This document shows positions 45,358 to 55,277 of a stretch of DNA of 64,000 nt, piece by piece. Numbering within the stretch: the stretch's first letter is position 1; every line of letters starts with the position of its first letter. The position numbers were made by a program, and so were the translations under genes. The stretch lies in NCBI RefSeq assembly GCF_039621805.1, contig NZ_CP155073.1, positions 1,612,001 through 1,676,000 of the forward strand. Direction: 5' to 3'. The notes beneath the pieces were generated by a model that was not told the DNA's origin, ran no database searches, and saw only the letters and a program-made list of their open reading frames with translations. This DNA comes from Paraburkholderia sp. PREW-6R (GTDB lineage Bacteria; Pseudomonadota; Gammaproteobacteria; Burkholderiales; Burkholderiaceae).

Positions 45358-45460
45358 TTCGTCCCGCCGCTTCAGGACGAGCGGTTAATGTGACCCGACG
45401 CACCGAGCGGGCACCGTGCTTACGGCACAGTGTGCAAAACAGCGAGCGGAGGAGACTACC

Positions 45461-45568
45461 GTGTCGAGCACGTCATTAGCCCTGAAGAACGCCGTGACAT
45501 CGGCCCCCAGAATTCTGTATGTCTGGATTCTGCTGTACATGATCCGTGAAGAGCAGGCCGCACGCTGA
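45461..45568 (+). CDS. 35-residue small protein candidate
   Basis: GTG at 45461 opens 35 codons: a polar N-terminal part, then a hydrophobic/aromatic stretch (PRILYVWILLYMI) and a charged end. A strong AGCGGAGGAG ribosome binding site ends six bases before the GTG, the best in this neighbourhood. The product would be a single short membrane-associated helix. No homologue is known to me. It lies 104 bases after the lipoamide dehydrogenase-like gene and converges on the EAL protein gene. Could be chance; the ribosome binding site is the argument. Confidence 0.45.
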   Translation: MSSTSLALKNAVTSAPRILYVWILLYMIREEQAAR

Positions 45569-45574
45569 GCGCGT

Positions 45575-48439
45575 CTAGCCTTGCCAGCGCGGCGAACGCA
45601 TGAGCGCCTCCAGCGGCATGGGTTTATCGAAGAAATAGCCTTGCGCCTGCGCGGCGCCCATTTCCCGAAGCATTGCAAGCGTGTCGGCGTCTTCGACGCC
45701 CTCCGCGACGAGCGTCAGCCCGAGCGACTCCGCCATGCGCACGATAGCGGTCACGATGGCGCGGCTGCGCGGACTGGCGGTGAGTTCGAGAATGAATGAC
45801 TTGTCGATTTTCAGCCCGCTGAAACGGTACTGATGCACGTAGCTGAGCGACGAAAAGCCTGCGCCGAAGTCGTCGAGCACGACGGACATGCCGTTGTCCG
45901 AAAGGCGCTGCATCGTGTCGCGCGCGAGGTCGGGCTCGGCGACCAGCGCACCTTCCGTCAGTTCGAGGCATACGCGCGACGGCGCGACGCCATACCCATC
46001 GAGTATCGCGAGCACGTCGTCGGCAAACTCGCGGCGCGTGATGCTATAGCTCGAACAGTTCACGTGCACGGGTGGCCAGTTCGCGTGCTGGGGCTCGGAC
46101 AGAATCGCCGCGATGCGCGTGAGCATGTAGAGATCCACCTTGCCGATCAGCTTCAGCCCTTCGACACGCGGCAGGAATTCGCCCGGCGCGACGATGCGTC
46201 CATCCGGCCGCCGCCAGCGGATCAACGCTTCGAGCGCCGCCACGCGACCCGTGCTCACGTCGACGATCGGCTGGAAAAACGGCAGCAGTTCATCGTCCCG
46301 TTTGAGCGCGTTGCGCAGCGCGCCTTCGCGCTCCACCTGGTCCGACACCTCGCGCCGCAGTTCATGATTGAACACGACGAAGTGGTCACGCCCCGCGTTT
46401 TTCACGCGATACATTGCGATATCGGCGTCGCGTAAAAGGTCGGCCGGTTCACGGTGATACTGCCCGTCTGCGCTCACGATGCCGATGCTGCACGACGAGA
46501 ACACCACATGCTCGTCGATATGGAAAGGCAGATCGAATTCCGCGAGAACGCGCTCAGCGATCGTGACGGCGTTGTTGATGTGCGCCGTTTGCGACAGCAC
46601 CGCGAACTCGTCGCCGCCCAGCCGCGCCAGCAGATCGCCCGGCTGCACGCATGCCTGCAGCCGGCCGGCGGCCTGCTGAAGCAGCATGTCGCCGCATTGA
46701 TGGCCCAGGCTGTCGTTCACCACCTTGAAACGATCCAGGTCGATGAACATCACGGTCATCGGCGTGCCGTCCGTGCGGTACGCATGCCACGCGGCCTGCA
46801 GCCGGTTCAGCAGATGACTGCGGTTGGGCAGGCGGGTGAGCGCGTCGTGCGAATTTTCGTGGACGAGCCTCGCGTTGGCGTTATCGAGCTCCTGCGTGCG
46901 GACCTGCACACGCGCTTCGAGCTCCGCATTCGCCGCATGCAATGCCTCGGCGGCGCGGCGGCGTGACAGGGCAGTGTCGATATGGCGCGAGACGAATGTG
47001 AGCAGTTCCTGGTCGCGGCGTGAGTAGCTCACGAGCGGCGTGTAGCTCTGCACGGCGAGTACGCCGCGCACGTCATCGCCATCGAAAAGCGGCACGCCGA
47101 GCCACGAATGCAGACGCACGTCACGGCCGCCCAGGTCGACCGTGCCTTCGGCGTCCAGCCGCAACGCCTCTTCGTGATCGATCAGGCAAGGCTTACGCTG
47201 GCTGATCACATACTCGGTCAGACCGCGCCGCCCCAGACGCGGCAGCGGCGGTTCGACCACGCCCTCGTCGATGTAATACGGGAAAGAGACGACCTGCGTG
47301 TCGGTGTCGAACAGCGCAATGTAGAAGTTGCGCGCATACAGCAGATCGCCGACGATCCGGTGCAGGCTGCGAAAGAACTCGACCATGTCGCCCGGCCGGC
47401 TCGATAGCTCCGCGATCTGGAACAGCGCGGCCTGCAGATGTTCGGCGCGCTCGCGCTCGGCGATGCCTTCGCGTAATGCAACGTTGACGAGCGACAGCTC
47501 CGAGGTGCGCCGTGCGACCTGTTCCTCCAGATCGGTGCGATGCAAAATCCGGTCGAGCGCCATGGCAACGTGCCGCGCCACCACCAGAAAGAGTGCGCGG
47601 TCTTCCGCGCTGTAGACCCGCGAGACGTCGTACACCTGCATCGCAAGCATGCCGAACACTTCGTCGGACGCGTTTTTCAGCGGCGCGCCCATCCAGAATT
47701 CAGGCCGGTCGCCAATGCAGTAAAAGCGGCCCTCGGCCTCGGCGGCCCGGATCGTCGCCGCATCGATGAGCAGCGGCTGGCCGGTCGTCAGGACTGTCCC
47801 GGTCATCGAGAGGCGTGCCGGGTTGAGGAAGTCGTAGTTTTCCGGCTCTATCACGTCGGTGTCGATCACGTCGACATAGTACGGATAGGTGATCTTGCCG
47901 CTTTTGCGATCGTAGAGCGCGAGATAAAAGTTCTCGGCGTCGATCAGCATACCCAGACGCTCGTGCACGCACCGCAGGAACTCGGCGCGCTCGGGCACCG
48001 AGCTGGCCAGATAGGCGATCTCGTACAGCACGCGCTGCGTGTTCTGCGCGCGAGCGAGCGCGTCGGTCTGGGCGCGTTCGCCGAGACTGCGCGCGAATTC
48101 GTGCACGCTCGGTTCGCCGGCGAATCCGGCGGGCGCCACCAGCCAGCCGAGCACGCTCTCACCATAGCCGGTCGGCCATTGCTGCCAGCCGCGCGCCGCG
48201 CAAAGCTCGGCAAGGGTTTCCTCGCTGACGATTTTCGGCCACGCCGGCGACGTGCCGCCCTGGCCAGCAAGGTGCAACTGCTCGCCCGCGCGATACCAGA
48301 CCCACGCCTGCGCCCATGGGTGGGCGCCGTCGTGCACCGCGCGAAACAGCGCTTCGATCGTCGGCACGCTGGAGGCGGTGCGGTCGGCGGCATTCCAGTC
48401 AATCAACGCATCAATCATGACAAGACACTCATTGGCCAT
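45575..48439 (-). CDS. GAF-GAF-GGDEF-EAL cyclic-di-GMP protein
   Basis: 954 aa, cytoplasmic, no membrane helix. Two GAF domains (about residues 150-310 and 340-500; repeated ENFYLALYDRKSGKITYPYYVD and RNFYIALFDTDTQVVSFPYYID) are joined by a coiled coil to a GGDEF domain (LGGDEFAVLS intact, near 605) and an EAL domain (ALEALIRWRRPDG, near 735; DDFGAGFSSLSYV; ELTEGALV). Both catalytic motifs look intact, so synthesis and breakdown of c-di-GMP are both possible. Start ATG 48439 or 48418. It lies 458 bases downstream of the glycosyltransferase gene on the same strand. Confidence 0.94.
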   Translation of the reverse strand: MANECLVMIDALIDWNAADRTASSVPTIEALFRAVHDGAHPWAQAWVWYRAGEQLHLAGQGGTSPAWPKIVSEETLAELCAARGWQQWPTGYGESVLGWLVAPAGFAGEPSVHEFARSLGERAQTDALARAQNTQRVLYEIAYLASSVPERAEFLRCVHERLGMLIDAENFYLALYDRKSGKITYPYYVDVIDTDVIEPENYDFLNPARLSMTGTVLTTGQPLLIDAATIRAAEAEGRFYCIGDRPEFWMGAPLKNASDEVFGMLAMQVYDVSRVYSAEDRALFLVVARHVAMALDRILHRTDLEEQVARRTSELSLVNVALREGIAERERAEHLQAALFQIAELSSRPGDMVEFFRSLHRIVGDLLYARNFYIALFDTDTQVVSFPYYIDEGVVEPPLPRLGRRGLTEYVISQRKPCLIDHEEALRLDAEGTVDLGGRDVRLHSWLGVPLFDGDDVRGVLAVQSYTPLVSYSRRDQELLTFVSRHIDTALSRRRAAEALHAANAELEARVQVRTQELDNANARLVHENSHDALTRLPNRSHLLNRLQAAWHAYRTDGTPMTVMFIDLDRFKVVNDSLGHQCGDMLLQQAAGRLQACVQPGDLLARLGGDEFAVLSQTAHINNAVTIAERVLAEFDLPFHIDEHVVFSSCSIGIVSADGQYHREPADLLRDADIAMYRVKNAGRDHFVVFNHELRREVSDQVEREGALRNALKRDDELLPFFQPIVDVSTGRVAALEALIRWRRPDGRIVAPGEFLPRVEGLKLIGKVDLYMLTRIAAILSEPQHANWPPVHVNCSSYSITRREFADDVLAILDGYGVAPSRVCLELTEGALVAEPDLARDTMQRLSDNGMSVVLDDFGAGFSSLSYVHQYRFSGLKIDKSFILELTASPRSRAIVTAIVRMAESLGLTLVAEGVEDADTLAMLREMGAAQAQGYFFDKPMPLEALMRSPRWQG

Positions 48440-48897
48440 ACAAGGTCAACACTTCAGCACGCGTGAGCCGTGCAGCGGTGATCGGCGGCGGCGCGAGCGC
48501 GCGGCCGTCCACGTCTGCGCGCGCGTATCACGTCTATTGCATGCTAACGGCACCGGCACGGCGCGGCTTGAGAAACTTTATGTAGGCTCGACGAAAGCCT
48601 CAGGTTTTTCCCGGCTTGCCGATAAGACAGGGGATCTCCGCGAATGGTCGCTGATCGCACAGGCGGGCGCCGCGACGCGCCGACGCCGCGGCGCTTCGGC
48701 TTCGATCAGAGCATGATCGACGGTTCGTTCACGGGCGATCGCGACGCCACGGGCTTCCGGTGGGCGTTGCCTGCGCTTGCGCGGTCGGCAGGCGCAGGCC
48801 GGTCGAACGTTCGATGTCCGGCAAGCATCGGAATCAGAGTGGGAAGAGCGGCCCGGCTCGTGCGAGCGCTGCGCTAACAGGCCGCGTGGCGTTCCGT
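48440..48897. other. Gap upstream of the c-di-GMP gene
   Basis: 458 bases between two minus-strand genes. It presumably carries the promoter of the GGDEF-EAL gene, but I see no clear promoter boxes, terminator or repeat. Arginine-rich open frames here are not supported by a family match or codon pattern. Confidence 0.4.
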
Positions 48898-49908
48898 TCA
48901 GCGTGTGAGGCCGGCGCGGCGGGCCAATGGATTCGCAATGAAGCGCACTGCAAAATCGGAAAGAGGCGAGTAGGGAAAGAGGCAAAGACTCGACAAAGCG
49001 AGTGTGCCGATTTTCTTCTTGATGCCCCAGAAGGGGTTGGCAACGATCGAGTGAAGATAGCCGCGGGAATCGCGCATCATCCATCGCCAGCGCGTTCGCA
49101 GCGTGGCCCGATAGACGCCCGAACAGAAACGCGCCTTCTCGTGCGAGAAGTCATGAAAGGTCGACGGCAGGTCGATCGCGAGCCTGGTGTGCGCGATCTC
49201 CTGCAACGTACGCCATCTCCTGTCCTGCGCGCTCGACATTTTTGCGCCGCTTTCCGCGTTGGCGAAGGAGAAGCCGGCTGACTCGCTGTGATGAACCCGA
49301 TAGCCGCCTAATGATCGCGTAATCGCGCCAACGGGACCCAGCAGCGCCGCGCCATAGATTGCGTAGAAATCGGCCCCATAGCGATTGACCGTCGTCTCGG
49401 GCACCGGAAAGATGCGCTTGAGCGCGCTGACACGATACGCATTTCCCGAGGCCGGCGGAGAAGGGTACAGCCAGCCGCGCCTGAGCAGACTGCCGCAGTC
49501 GGACGGCGGCTCGGAATGGGGCACATGCGCGCCGGTACGCTTGCCGGTGGAATCGATTACATCAAGATGAAACTGGACTTTCGAGTAGTCCCCCTCACTA
49601 AAGACGCGCATGACGTGAGAGACCGCATCGGGATAAAGGATGTCGTCGGAGTCGAGAAAGATCGCGTGCTCCGTGTCGAGCAGATCGATCGCATGGTTGT
49701 ACACGGACACCTGGCCACCATTGGTCTTGAACACTGCTGAGATCAGCGAGCCATATCCCGCGATGATTTCACGCGAACGGTCAGTCGAGCCGTCGTCGAT
49801 CACGATCACCCGGGTGGCAGGGTAAGTTTGAGATAGGGCCGAATCGATCGCCTGTGCAAGAAAGCGGTCGTAGTTGTAATTGCAGATCACAACATTGACG
49901 GGCTGCAT
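48898..49908 (-). CDS. Glycosyltransferase family 2 protein
   Basis: 336 aa. The GT-A start VNVVICNYNYDRFLAQAIDSAL, VIVIDDGSTDRS and the metal-binding DSDD (IFLDSDDILYP) are typical of GT2 enzymes transferring sugars for polysaccharides. A hydrophobic region near 290-315 could allow membrane contact. It is not in a visible polysaccharide cluster; divergent from the aldose epimerase gene and followed by a c-di-GMP enzyme, an association seen in exopolysaccharide control but here only suggestive. Confidence 0.88.
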   Translation of the reverse strand: MQPVNVVICNYNYDRFLAQAIDSALSQTYPATRVIVIDDGSTDRSREIIAGYGSLISAVFKTNGGQVSVYNHAIDLLDTEHAIFLDSDDILYPDAVSHVMRVFSEGDYSKVQFHLDVIDSTGKRTGAHVPHSEPPSDCGSLLRRGWLYPSPPASGNAYRVSALKRIFPVPETTVNRYGADFYAIYGAALLGPVGAITRSLGGYRVHHSESAGFSFANAESGAKMSSAQDRRWRTLQEIAHTRLAIDLPSTFHDFSHEKARFCSGVYRATLRTRWRWMMRDSRGYLHSIVANPFWGIKKKIGTLALSSLCLFPYSPLSDFAVRFIANPLARRAGLTR

Positions 49909-50376
49909 GCTGTGTTGACTCCAAACGTCGGGAAGAAATAGATAGGCAAGCTAATTAAGGACAAAAGACGAGCCGGACACTATGGCAATACGGCATCTGT
50001 TCATTGTTTTCCGCAGCGACGGCCATTCACTGGAATGGACGCGCAACGCGTCGCCGCATATGACAGAAATTTGACGATGCGGCCTGCCGCTACGGGTTAA
50101 CGCGTTGATACTAATGTTATGGTGCAGTGAAGCATGAAAACCGGAAAAGAAAAGCTCGAGGCGCAAAGTCTTGAACTATTGGCCGATAGTCTCGCGATTT
50201 GCAGGCAGGTTCGGTTTTCTCGTGTGGTCAGGCGCACGGAATTGTCGTGCGATCTTTTTAAGCGCCGACGGACTCCGAGCGCGTGTGACTTGCGCATGGC
50301 TGCCCGGCTGCGCGGTTGTACGGGCGGGGCATGCACTTTGCGAAGCAGGCGACAACGCCCATTAACAGGAACAGTC
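49909..50376. other. Divergent gap with AT-rich stretch
   Basis: 468 bases between the glycosyltransferase and aldose epimerase genes. An AT-rich part at 49930-49975 and ATACTAATGTTAT near 50107-50119 may belong to promoters. A frame with ATG 50134 runs in phase into the epimerase, but its translation is not family-like and has no signal peptide, so I treat it as non-coding. Confidence 0.4.
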
Positions 50377-51564
50377 ATGAGTTCAAGCGTCGCGCCCGTT
50401 TCACGCTCCCGGCTACTGAGGCCGCCGCGTCTCGTTGGAGCCCTGCTGCTTGCCGCCTCCTGTTCGACGCTGGCAGCAACCCTGTCGCAGCAGCCCTACG
50501 GCACCACGGCAGATGGCGAGGCCGTGACCCGCTACACGCTGCGCAACGCGCGCGGCTTGACAATCAGCTTTCTGAGCTACGGTGGAATCATCTGTGAGAT
50601 TTTCGCGCCGGATCGTGACGGTCATACAGCCAACATCGCGCTCGGTTTCAGCAATCTGGCCGATTATGAAAAGTACAACGGCGACATTCACTTTGGCGCG
50701 TTGATCGGGCGATACGCCAACCGGATAGCAGGAGGCCGTTTTACGCTCGACGGCAACCGTTACAGCCTGCCGGTCAACGATCCGCCCAACACCCTGCACA
50801 GTGGCCCGCGCAGCTTCGACACGAAAGTGTGGACTGTCAAGCCGGTCCAGACGGAACGCGGCGCCGGTGCCGAGCTGACCTATGTGAGTCCGGACGGTGA
50901 AAACGGTTTTCCCGGACGACTGACCACCCATGTCACTTACACGCTGACCGACGACAACGTGTTCCGAATCGATTATCGAGCCACGACCGACAAGCCGACC
51001 GTCGTCAATCTGACGAACCATACCTATTTCAATCTGGCGGGCGAGGGCAGCGGAACAATTGAGCGTCAGACCATCCAGATCGCCGCCGCGCGCTATACGC
51101 CGACCGACGCCACATCGATTCCCACCGGCGAGCTGGCCAGCGTGATGGGTACACCGCTGGATTTGCGCAGGCAGACGGTGATCGGCGAGCATCTGCGCTC
51201 GCCGTTCCAGCAGATGCTCTATGCGCGCGGTTTCGATCACAACTGGGTGCTCGACAAACAGGCGGGCGCCGACCGGTCCGCTCCGCAATTCGCCGCGCGA
51301 GCCATCGACCCGGCGAGCGGGCGCGTGCTGGAGTTGTACACGACGCAGCCGGGGCTGCAGTTATATACCGGTAACAGCCTGCTCGGCAACGTGGTGGGAT
51401 CGTCCGGAAAAACCTATCGGCAAAGCGACGGATTCGCACTGGAAGCCGAACATTTTCCGGATTCACCCAATCAGCCGTCGTTTCCAAGCACGGTCTTAAG
51501 GCCGGACCAGACGTTTCACGAAGTGACGGAGTGGCATTTCAGCACCCGGCAAGCGGGGCGCTAA
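50377..51564 (+). CDS. galM: Aldose 1-epimerase, exported
   Basis: 395 aa. A signal peptide (RLVGALLLAASCSTLAATL, residues 20-38) precedes a galactose mutarotase domain. The active-site residues occur in NLTNHTYFNLAGEGSG (His), GFDHNWVLD (His/Asp) and ALEAEHFPDSPNQPSFPS (catalytic Glu). The enzyme interconverts alpha and beta anomers; secretion places it in the periplasm. AGGA lies before ATG 50377. Stands alone. Confidence 0.92.
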   Translation: MSSSVAPVSRSRLLRPPRLVGALLLAASCSTLAATLSQQPYGTTADGEAVTRYTLRNARGLTISFLSYGGIICEIFAPDRDGHTANIALGFSNLADYEKYNGDIHFGALIGRYANRIAGGRFTLDGNRYSLPVNDPPNTLHSGPRSFDTKVWTVKPVQTERGAGAELTYVSPDGENGFPGRLTTHVTYTLTDDNVFRIDYRATTDKPTVVNLTNHTYFNLAGEGSGTIERQTIQIAAARYTPTDATSIPTGELASVMGTPLDLRRQTVIGEHLRSPFQQMLYARGFDHNWVLDKQAGADRSAPQFAARAIDPASGRVLELYTTQPGLQLYTGNSLLGNVVGSSGKTYRQSDGFALEAEHFPDSPNQPSFPSTVLRPDQTFHEVTEWHFSTRQAGR

Positions 51565-51621
51565 GGGTCGCGCTCCGAATACTGGCACAATCGACGCTAT
51601 TCGATCTGCCCGGAAGCCTTC

Positions 51622-53442
51622 ATGCCGCATGCCGCCACCTCAGCGTCGCCTTCATCGCGTATCGGGCCTCTCTTTGCGCTGTTCCCATTCCTGCGTCCGT
51701 ACGCGGGCCGCTGGGCGCTCGCGTTCCTTGCGCTCGTGACGTCGGCGGGAGCCACGCTGGTGCTGCCGGTGGCGTTCAAATATCTGATCGATCGCGGCTT
51801 CGCGTCAGGCGAGCGCGGGCATATCGACCGCTATTTTCTTGCGCTCCTTGTCGTCGCGCTGATACTGGCCGCAGGCACCGCACTCCGCTTTTATCTGGTG
51901 TCATGGCTTGGCGAGCGGGTCACGGCCGATTTGCGACGCGCAGTCTATGACCACATGCTGCAAATGAGTCCGCAATTTTTTGAAACCACGCAGACCGGCG
52001 AGGTGCTATCCCGTCTGACGGCTGACACGACATTGATCCAGGCAGTGGTCGGCACCAGCCTGTCATTGGGACTACGCAATATTTTTCTGCTGACTGGCGG
52101 CGTGGCGATGCTCGTAGCGACGAGCCCGGTGCTGTCCGCGTACATCATCGCCACGCTGGTCGTCGTCATCGCGCCTATCGTGCTCTTCGGCCGGCGCGTG
52201 CGGCGCCTTTCGCGCGCGAGCCAGGACCGGATCGCGAATACGAGCGCGTTGGCGGGCGAGGTGCTCAACGCAATGCCGACCGTACAGTCGTACACCCAGG
52301 AGCCGTTCGAAGCACGGCGCTTTGCCGGCGCGGTAGAGGCGGCCTTCGAGACCGCGCTTACGCGCATCCGTGCGCGTGCATGGCTGACTGCAGTGGTGAT
52401 CGTGCTGGTGTTCAGCGCGATTGTCTTCGTGTTGTGGCTCGGTGCGCAGGCGGTGCTGGCCGGGTGGATGACAGCGGGTCAATTGTCGCAGTTCATTCTT
52501 TACGCCGTATTGACGGCCGGCGCAGTGGGAGCGGTTGCCGAGGTGTGGGGCGATCTGCAGCGCGCTGCCGGCGCAACTGAACGGCTGTTGCAATTGCTGG
52601 CCGCACGTTCGCCGGTCAAGGACGTGGAGACGCAAGCAGCGCCGCCGGCGCGAGGCGAGGGCATCCGTTTCGCGGACGTCGGCTTCTCGTATCCGTCGCG
52701 GCCCGGCATTGCGGCCCTCTCCGCGATCTCGCTCGATGTTCGCCCCGGCGAACACGTTGCGTTGGTCGGGCCGTCAGGCGCGGGCAAGACCACGCTGTTT
52801 CAACTGCTGTTGCGGTTTTTCGATCCACAATCCGGCCGCATCGAGATCAATGGGGTATCGACGCGAGAGGTGCCGCTCGCCGAATTGCGCAAGATGATCG
52901 GCGTGGTGCTGCAGGAATCGGTGATCTTTTCTGGCAGTGTGCTCGACAATATCCGCTACGGCGCGCCGGACGCGACGCTTGCGCAGGTTCGGCAGGCCGC
53001 GGATAGGGCGGCGGCGGCCGGCTTCATTGAGGAACTGCCGCAAGGCTATGACACCTTTCTCGGCGAGCGTGGCGTGCGGTTGTCCGGCGGGCAGCGTCAG
53101 CGGATCGCGATCGCCCGTGCGATCCTGAAAGATCCGCCCATTCTGTTGCTGGATGAAGCAACGAGTGCCTTGGATGCCGCCAGCGAGAGGCTCGTGCAGA
53201 AAGCGTTGGACAATGCCGCGCGAAACCGCACCACGCTCGTCATTGCTCACCGGCTCGCGACGGTTCAGCAGGCCGACCGCATCGTCGTGCTCGACCAGGG
53301 GCGTATCGTCGCGCAAGGTCGGCACGCGGAGCTTTTGCTGAGTTCGCCGCTTTATGCGCAGCTCGCCGCGCTGCAGTTTGGCGAGCAGATGGGGCCGATG
53401 CCGCAGCGCGATGCGGTGGATGCTTCGACGGGAATCGGGTGA
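51622..53442 (+). CDS. ABC transporter, fused permease/ATPase (MsbA-type half-exporter)
   Basis: 606 aa. Six membrane helices (about 20-310) are followed by the nucleotide-binding domain: Walker [10 protein letters not shown], signature [14 protein letters not shown], Walker [13 protein letters not shown] and His-loop IAHRLATV. The domain order is that of the heavy-metal/MsbA/lipid half-exporters, which act as homodimers. Substrate is unknown. Start ATG 51622 follows GGAA; 57 bases after galM, possibly by chance. The IS element lies 87 bases after its stop. Confidence 0.92.
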   Translation: MPHAATSASPSSRIGPLFALFPFLRPYAGRWALAFLALVTSAGATLVLPVAFKYLIDRGFASGERGHIDRYFLALLVVALILAAGTALRFYLVSWLGERVTADLRRAVYDHMLQMSPQFFETTQTGEVLSRLTADTTLIQAVVGTSLSLGLRNIFLLTGGVAMLVATSPVLSAYIIATLVVVIAPIVLFGRRVRRLSRASQDRIANTSALAGEVLNAMPTVQSYTQEPFEARRFAGAVEAAFETALTRIRARAWLTAVVIVLVFSAIVFVLWLGAQAVLAGWMTAGQLSQFILYAVLTAGAVGAVAEVWGDLQRAAGATERLLQLLAARSPVKDVETQAAPPARGEGIRFADVGFSYPSRPGIAALSAISLDVRPGEHVALVGPSGAGKTTLFQLLLRFFDPQSGRIEINGVSTREVPLAELRKMIGVVLQESVIFSGSVLDNIRYGAPDATLAQVRQAADRAAAAGFIEELPQGYDTFLGERGVRLSGGQRQRIAIARAILKDPPILLLDEATSALDAASERLVQKALDNAARNRTTLVIAHRLATVQQADRIVVLDQGRIVAQGRHAELLLSSPLYAQLAALQFGEQMGPMPQRDAVDASTGIG

Positions 53443-53529
53443 TGGGTGGTTAGGGTTTGCTGGGTGACGCGTCAGGTCGTTTTAAGTGGTTTTCGTATTT
53501 GACATAACATAAATTATCAACATTTCGTG

Positions 53530-55128
53530 TGTCAGAGCTTTTTAGAAATGTCCGGTTCTGGCTCATTGGAAATGTCCGGTTTTCCAACTCCGGGCTAGCT
53601 GTGGCGCATGCTGCGGCATCACAGCCAGCCCGGAGCCCGACCATGAACGGACGTGGATTCATCACGATCAGCATGCATGAGCTCGAGCGCGTGAAGGTCA
53701 TTGAGGCGGTCGTCCAGCATCGACTGACGACCGTACGGGCGGCTGAACGTCTGCAACTGTGTGAGCGTCAGGTCAGACGGCTGGTGCGACGCTACGAGTC
53801 CGCTGGACCGGCCGGGCTCGTGTCGGCGCGGCGTGGACAGCCCAGTAATCGTGAACTGCCGGTTGATCTGCGGGCGCGAGCCATGGCGCTGGTGCGTGAG
53901 CGCTACACGGATTTTGGGCCGACGCTGGCGTGCGAGAAGCTATGCGAGTGTCATGGGCTCGTGCTCGCCAAGGAAACCGTGCGGCGCTGGATGCGTGAGG
54001 CCGGGTTGTGGATTCCACGCAAACAGCGGCCACCGAAGCTGCATCAGCCGAGAAACCGTCGTGCATGTCTGGGCGAGCTGGTGCAGATCGACGGCAGCGA
54101 TCATCGCTGGTTCGAGGACCGCGCACCGGCCTGTACGCTGCTGGTGTTCATCGACGATGCGACGGGCCGGTTGATGGTGCTGCACTTCACCGCGACCGAA
54201 TCGACCTTCAGCTATTTCGAGGCGATACGCGCGTACCTTGAGCAGCATGGCAAGCCGGTCGCGCTTTACAGCGACAAGGCCAGCGTGTTTCACTGCAACA
54301 GCCATTCGGTTACGCCTGGCAAGGGCGTGACGCAGTTTGGCAGGGCGCTGTATGAGCTGAATGTAGATACGTTCTGCGCCAACAGCAGTCAGGCGAAGGG
54401 CCGTGTCGAGAGGGCCAACCTGACGTTGCAGGATCGTCTGGTGAAGGAACTGCGGCTACGCGGCATCAGCACGAAGGAAGCTGCCAATGCTTACGCGCCC
54501 CACTTCATCGCTGACTTTAACGGCCGGTTTGGCAAGGTGCCGCGCAGCACGTTCGATGCACACCGGCCGCTGCGGGCGGATGACGATCTTGATCTGATCC
54601 TGACGGTTCGTGTGCCGCGGCGCGTGTCGAAAGTGTTGACGGTGCAATACGACCGTGTGATCTATCTGCTTGAAGATACGCCAGCGAACCGCAGCCTGAT
54701 TCACGGGTATCTGGATGTGTTCGAGTATCCGGACGGACGTATCGAAATCCGGGTGAATGGTGCTGCCCTGCCCTATGTGCCTTATGACAGGCTCTCGGAG
54801 ATCGATCAGGCTGCAGTGGTCGATAACAAGCGGCTTGGACACACGTTACAGATGGCGCAGTTGATCCAGGCGCAGCGCGATGACAGGCGGGCGTCGGGAG
54901 CTCCATCAAGGACCAATCAGGGTGAGGCTCCACGGTCGAAGGAGCGCAAGGTGGGTACCCGCAAGCAGCGCGAGTTGACCCGGGAGCAGTTGAATGAAGC
55001 GATTCTTGGAACTGCCGGAGCGCGGGTTGGCTCGGTGCTTAAGAGCCCTCTAACATAAAGATTTCTGAACCACAAAATCGGACATTTCTAAAAAGTCCAA
55101 ACCCGGACATTTCAATCTGGCCTCGACA
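53530..55128 (+). mobile_element. Insertion sequence, ISNCY-like (about 1.6 kb)
   Basis: A 1,599-bp element with one transposase gene. The left end (53530-53555) begins TGTC and closes with GAAATGTCCGG; the right end, read inward from 55128, has the same TGTC...GAAATGTCCGG layout over 26 bases. A second GAAATGTCCGG copy lies 24 bases further in on the left (53569-53579), and a second CGGACATTTC on the right (55079-55088). A 17-base perfect inverted match links 53538-53554 with 55079-55095. Flanks show at most GTG/GTG as target duplication, so the exact ends are uncertain by a few bases. Confidence 0.8.
53643..55058 (+). CDS. IS transposase, ISNCY-like (DDE integrase core)
   Basis: 471 aa. 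An N-terminal helix-turn-helix (LTTVRAAERLQLCERQVRRLVRRYE) leads to an rve-type catalytic core: LGELVQIDGSDHRWFED (first Asp), VALYSDKASVF (second Asp) and SSQAKGRVERANLTLQDRLV (Glu). It ends in a basic tail. CGGAG precedes ATG 53643. Reading is intact, so the element may still be active. The family is the ISNCY/ISDol1-like group; assignment to a named IS is not possible here. Confidence 0.92.
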   Translation: MNGRGFITISMHELERVKVIEAVVQHRLTTVRAAERLQLCERQVRRLVRRYESAGPAGLVSARRGQPSNRELPVDLRARAMALVRERYTDFGPTLACEKLCECHGLVLAKETVRRWMREAGLWIPRKQRPPKLHQPRNRRACLGELVQIDGSDHRWFEDRAPACTLLVFIDDATGRLMVLHFTATESTFSYFEAIRAYLEQHGKPVALYSDKASVFHCNSHSVTPGKGVTQFGRALYELNVDTFCANSSQAKGRVERANLTLQDRLVKELRLRGISTKEAANAYAPHFIADFNGRFGKVPRSTFDAHRPLRADDDLDLILTVRVPRRVSKVLTVQYDRVIYLLEDTPANRSLIHGYLDVFEYPDGRIEIRVNGAALPYVPYDRLSEIDQAAVVDNKRLGHTLQMAQLIQAQRDDRRASGAPSRTNQGEAPRSKERKVGTRKQRELTREQLNEAILGTAGARVGSVLKSPLT

Positions 55129-55133
55129 GTGTG

Positions 55134-55268
55134 TGTAGCAGCAATATGAGAATGTCTGGTTCGAGCCAGTTAGAAATGTCCGGTTCAGGCCTGCCGAGGC
55201 GCATGCTGTTGACGCGCAATCCGGCGGAGCCTGCCATGAACGAACCAAGACCCGAGCGGCTGCGATAA
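55134..55268 (+). mobile_element. Left-end relic of a second, related insertion sequence
   Basis: Starting five bases after the intact IS, this stretch repeats the landmarks of that IS's left end in order: GAATGTCTGG (55150-55159), GAAATGTCCGG 24 bases on (55173-55183), GGCGCATGCTG (55198-55208), CGGAG and a start codon ATGAACG (55236). The coding frame stops after ten codons at 55268. The distances differ by 0-11 bases from the intact copy. It is a diverged remnant cut short next to the LysR gene, not a duplicate of the intact IS. Confidence 0.7.
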
Positions 55269-55277
55269 AGCGGCGAT

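Noticed and set aside
48252-48716. 154-codon frame across the start of the c-di-GMP gene
   Set aside because: Overlaps the coding strand's opposite and continues into non-coding gap; no homology.
50134-50376. N-terminal extension of the aldose epimerase
   Set aside because: The extension does not resemble a mutarotase, would bury the clear signal peptide at residues 20-38 after ATG 50377, and is GC-rich low-information sequence.
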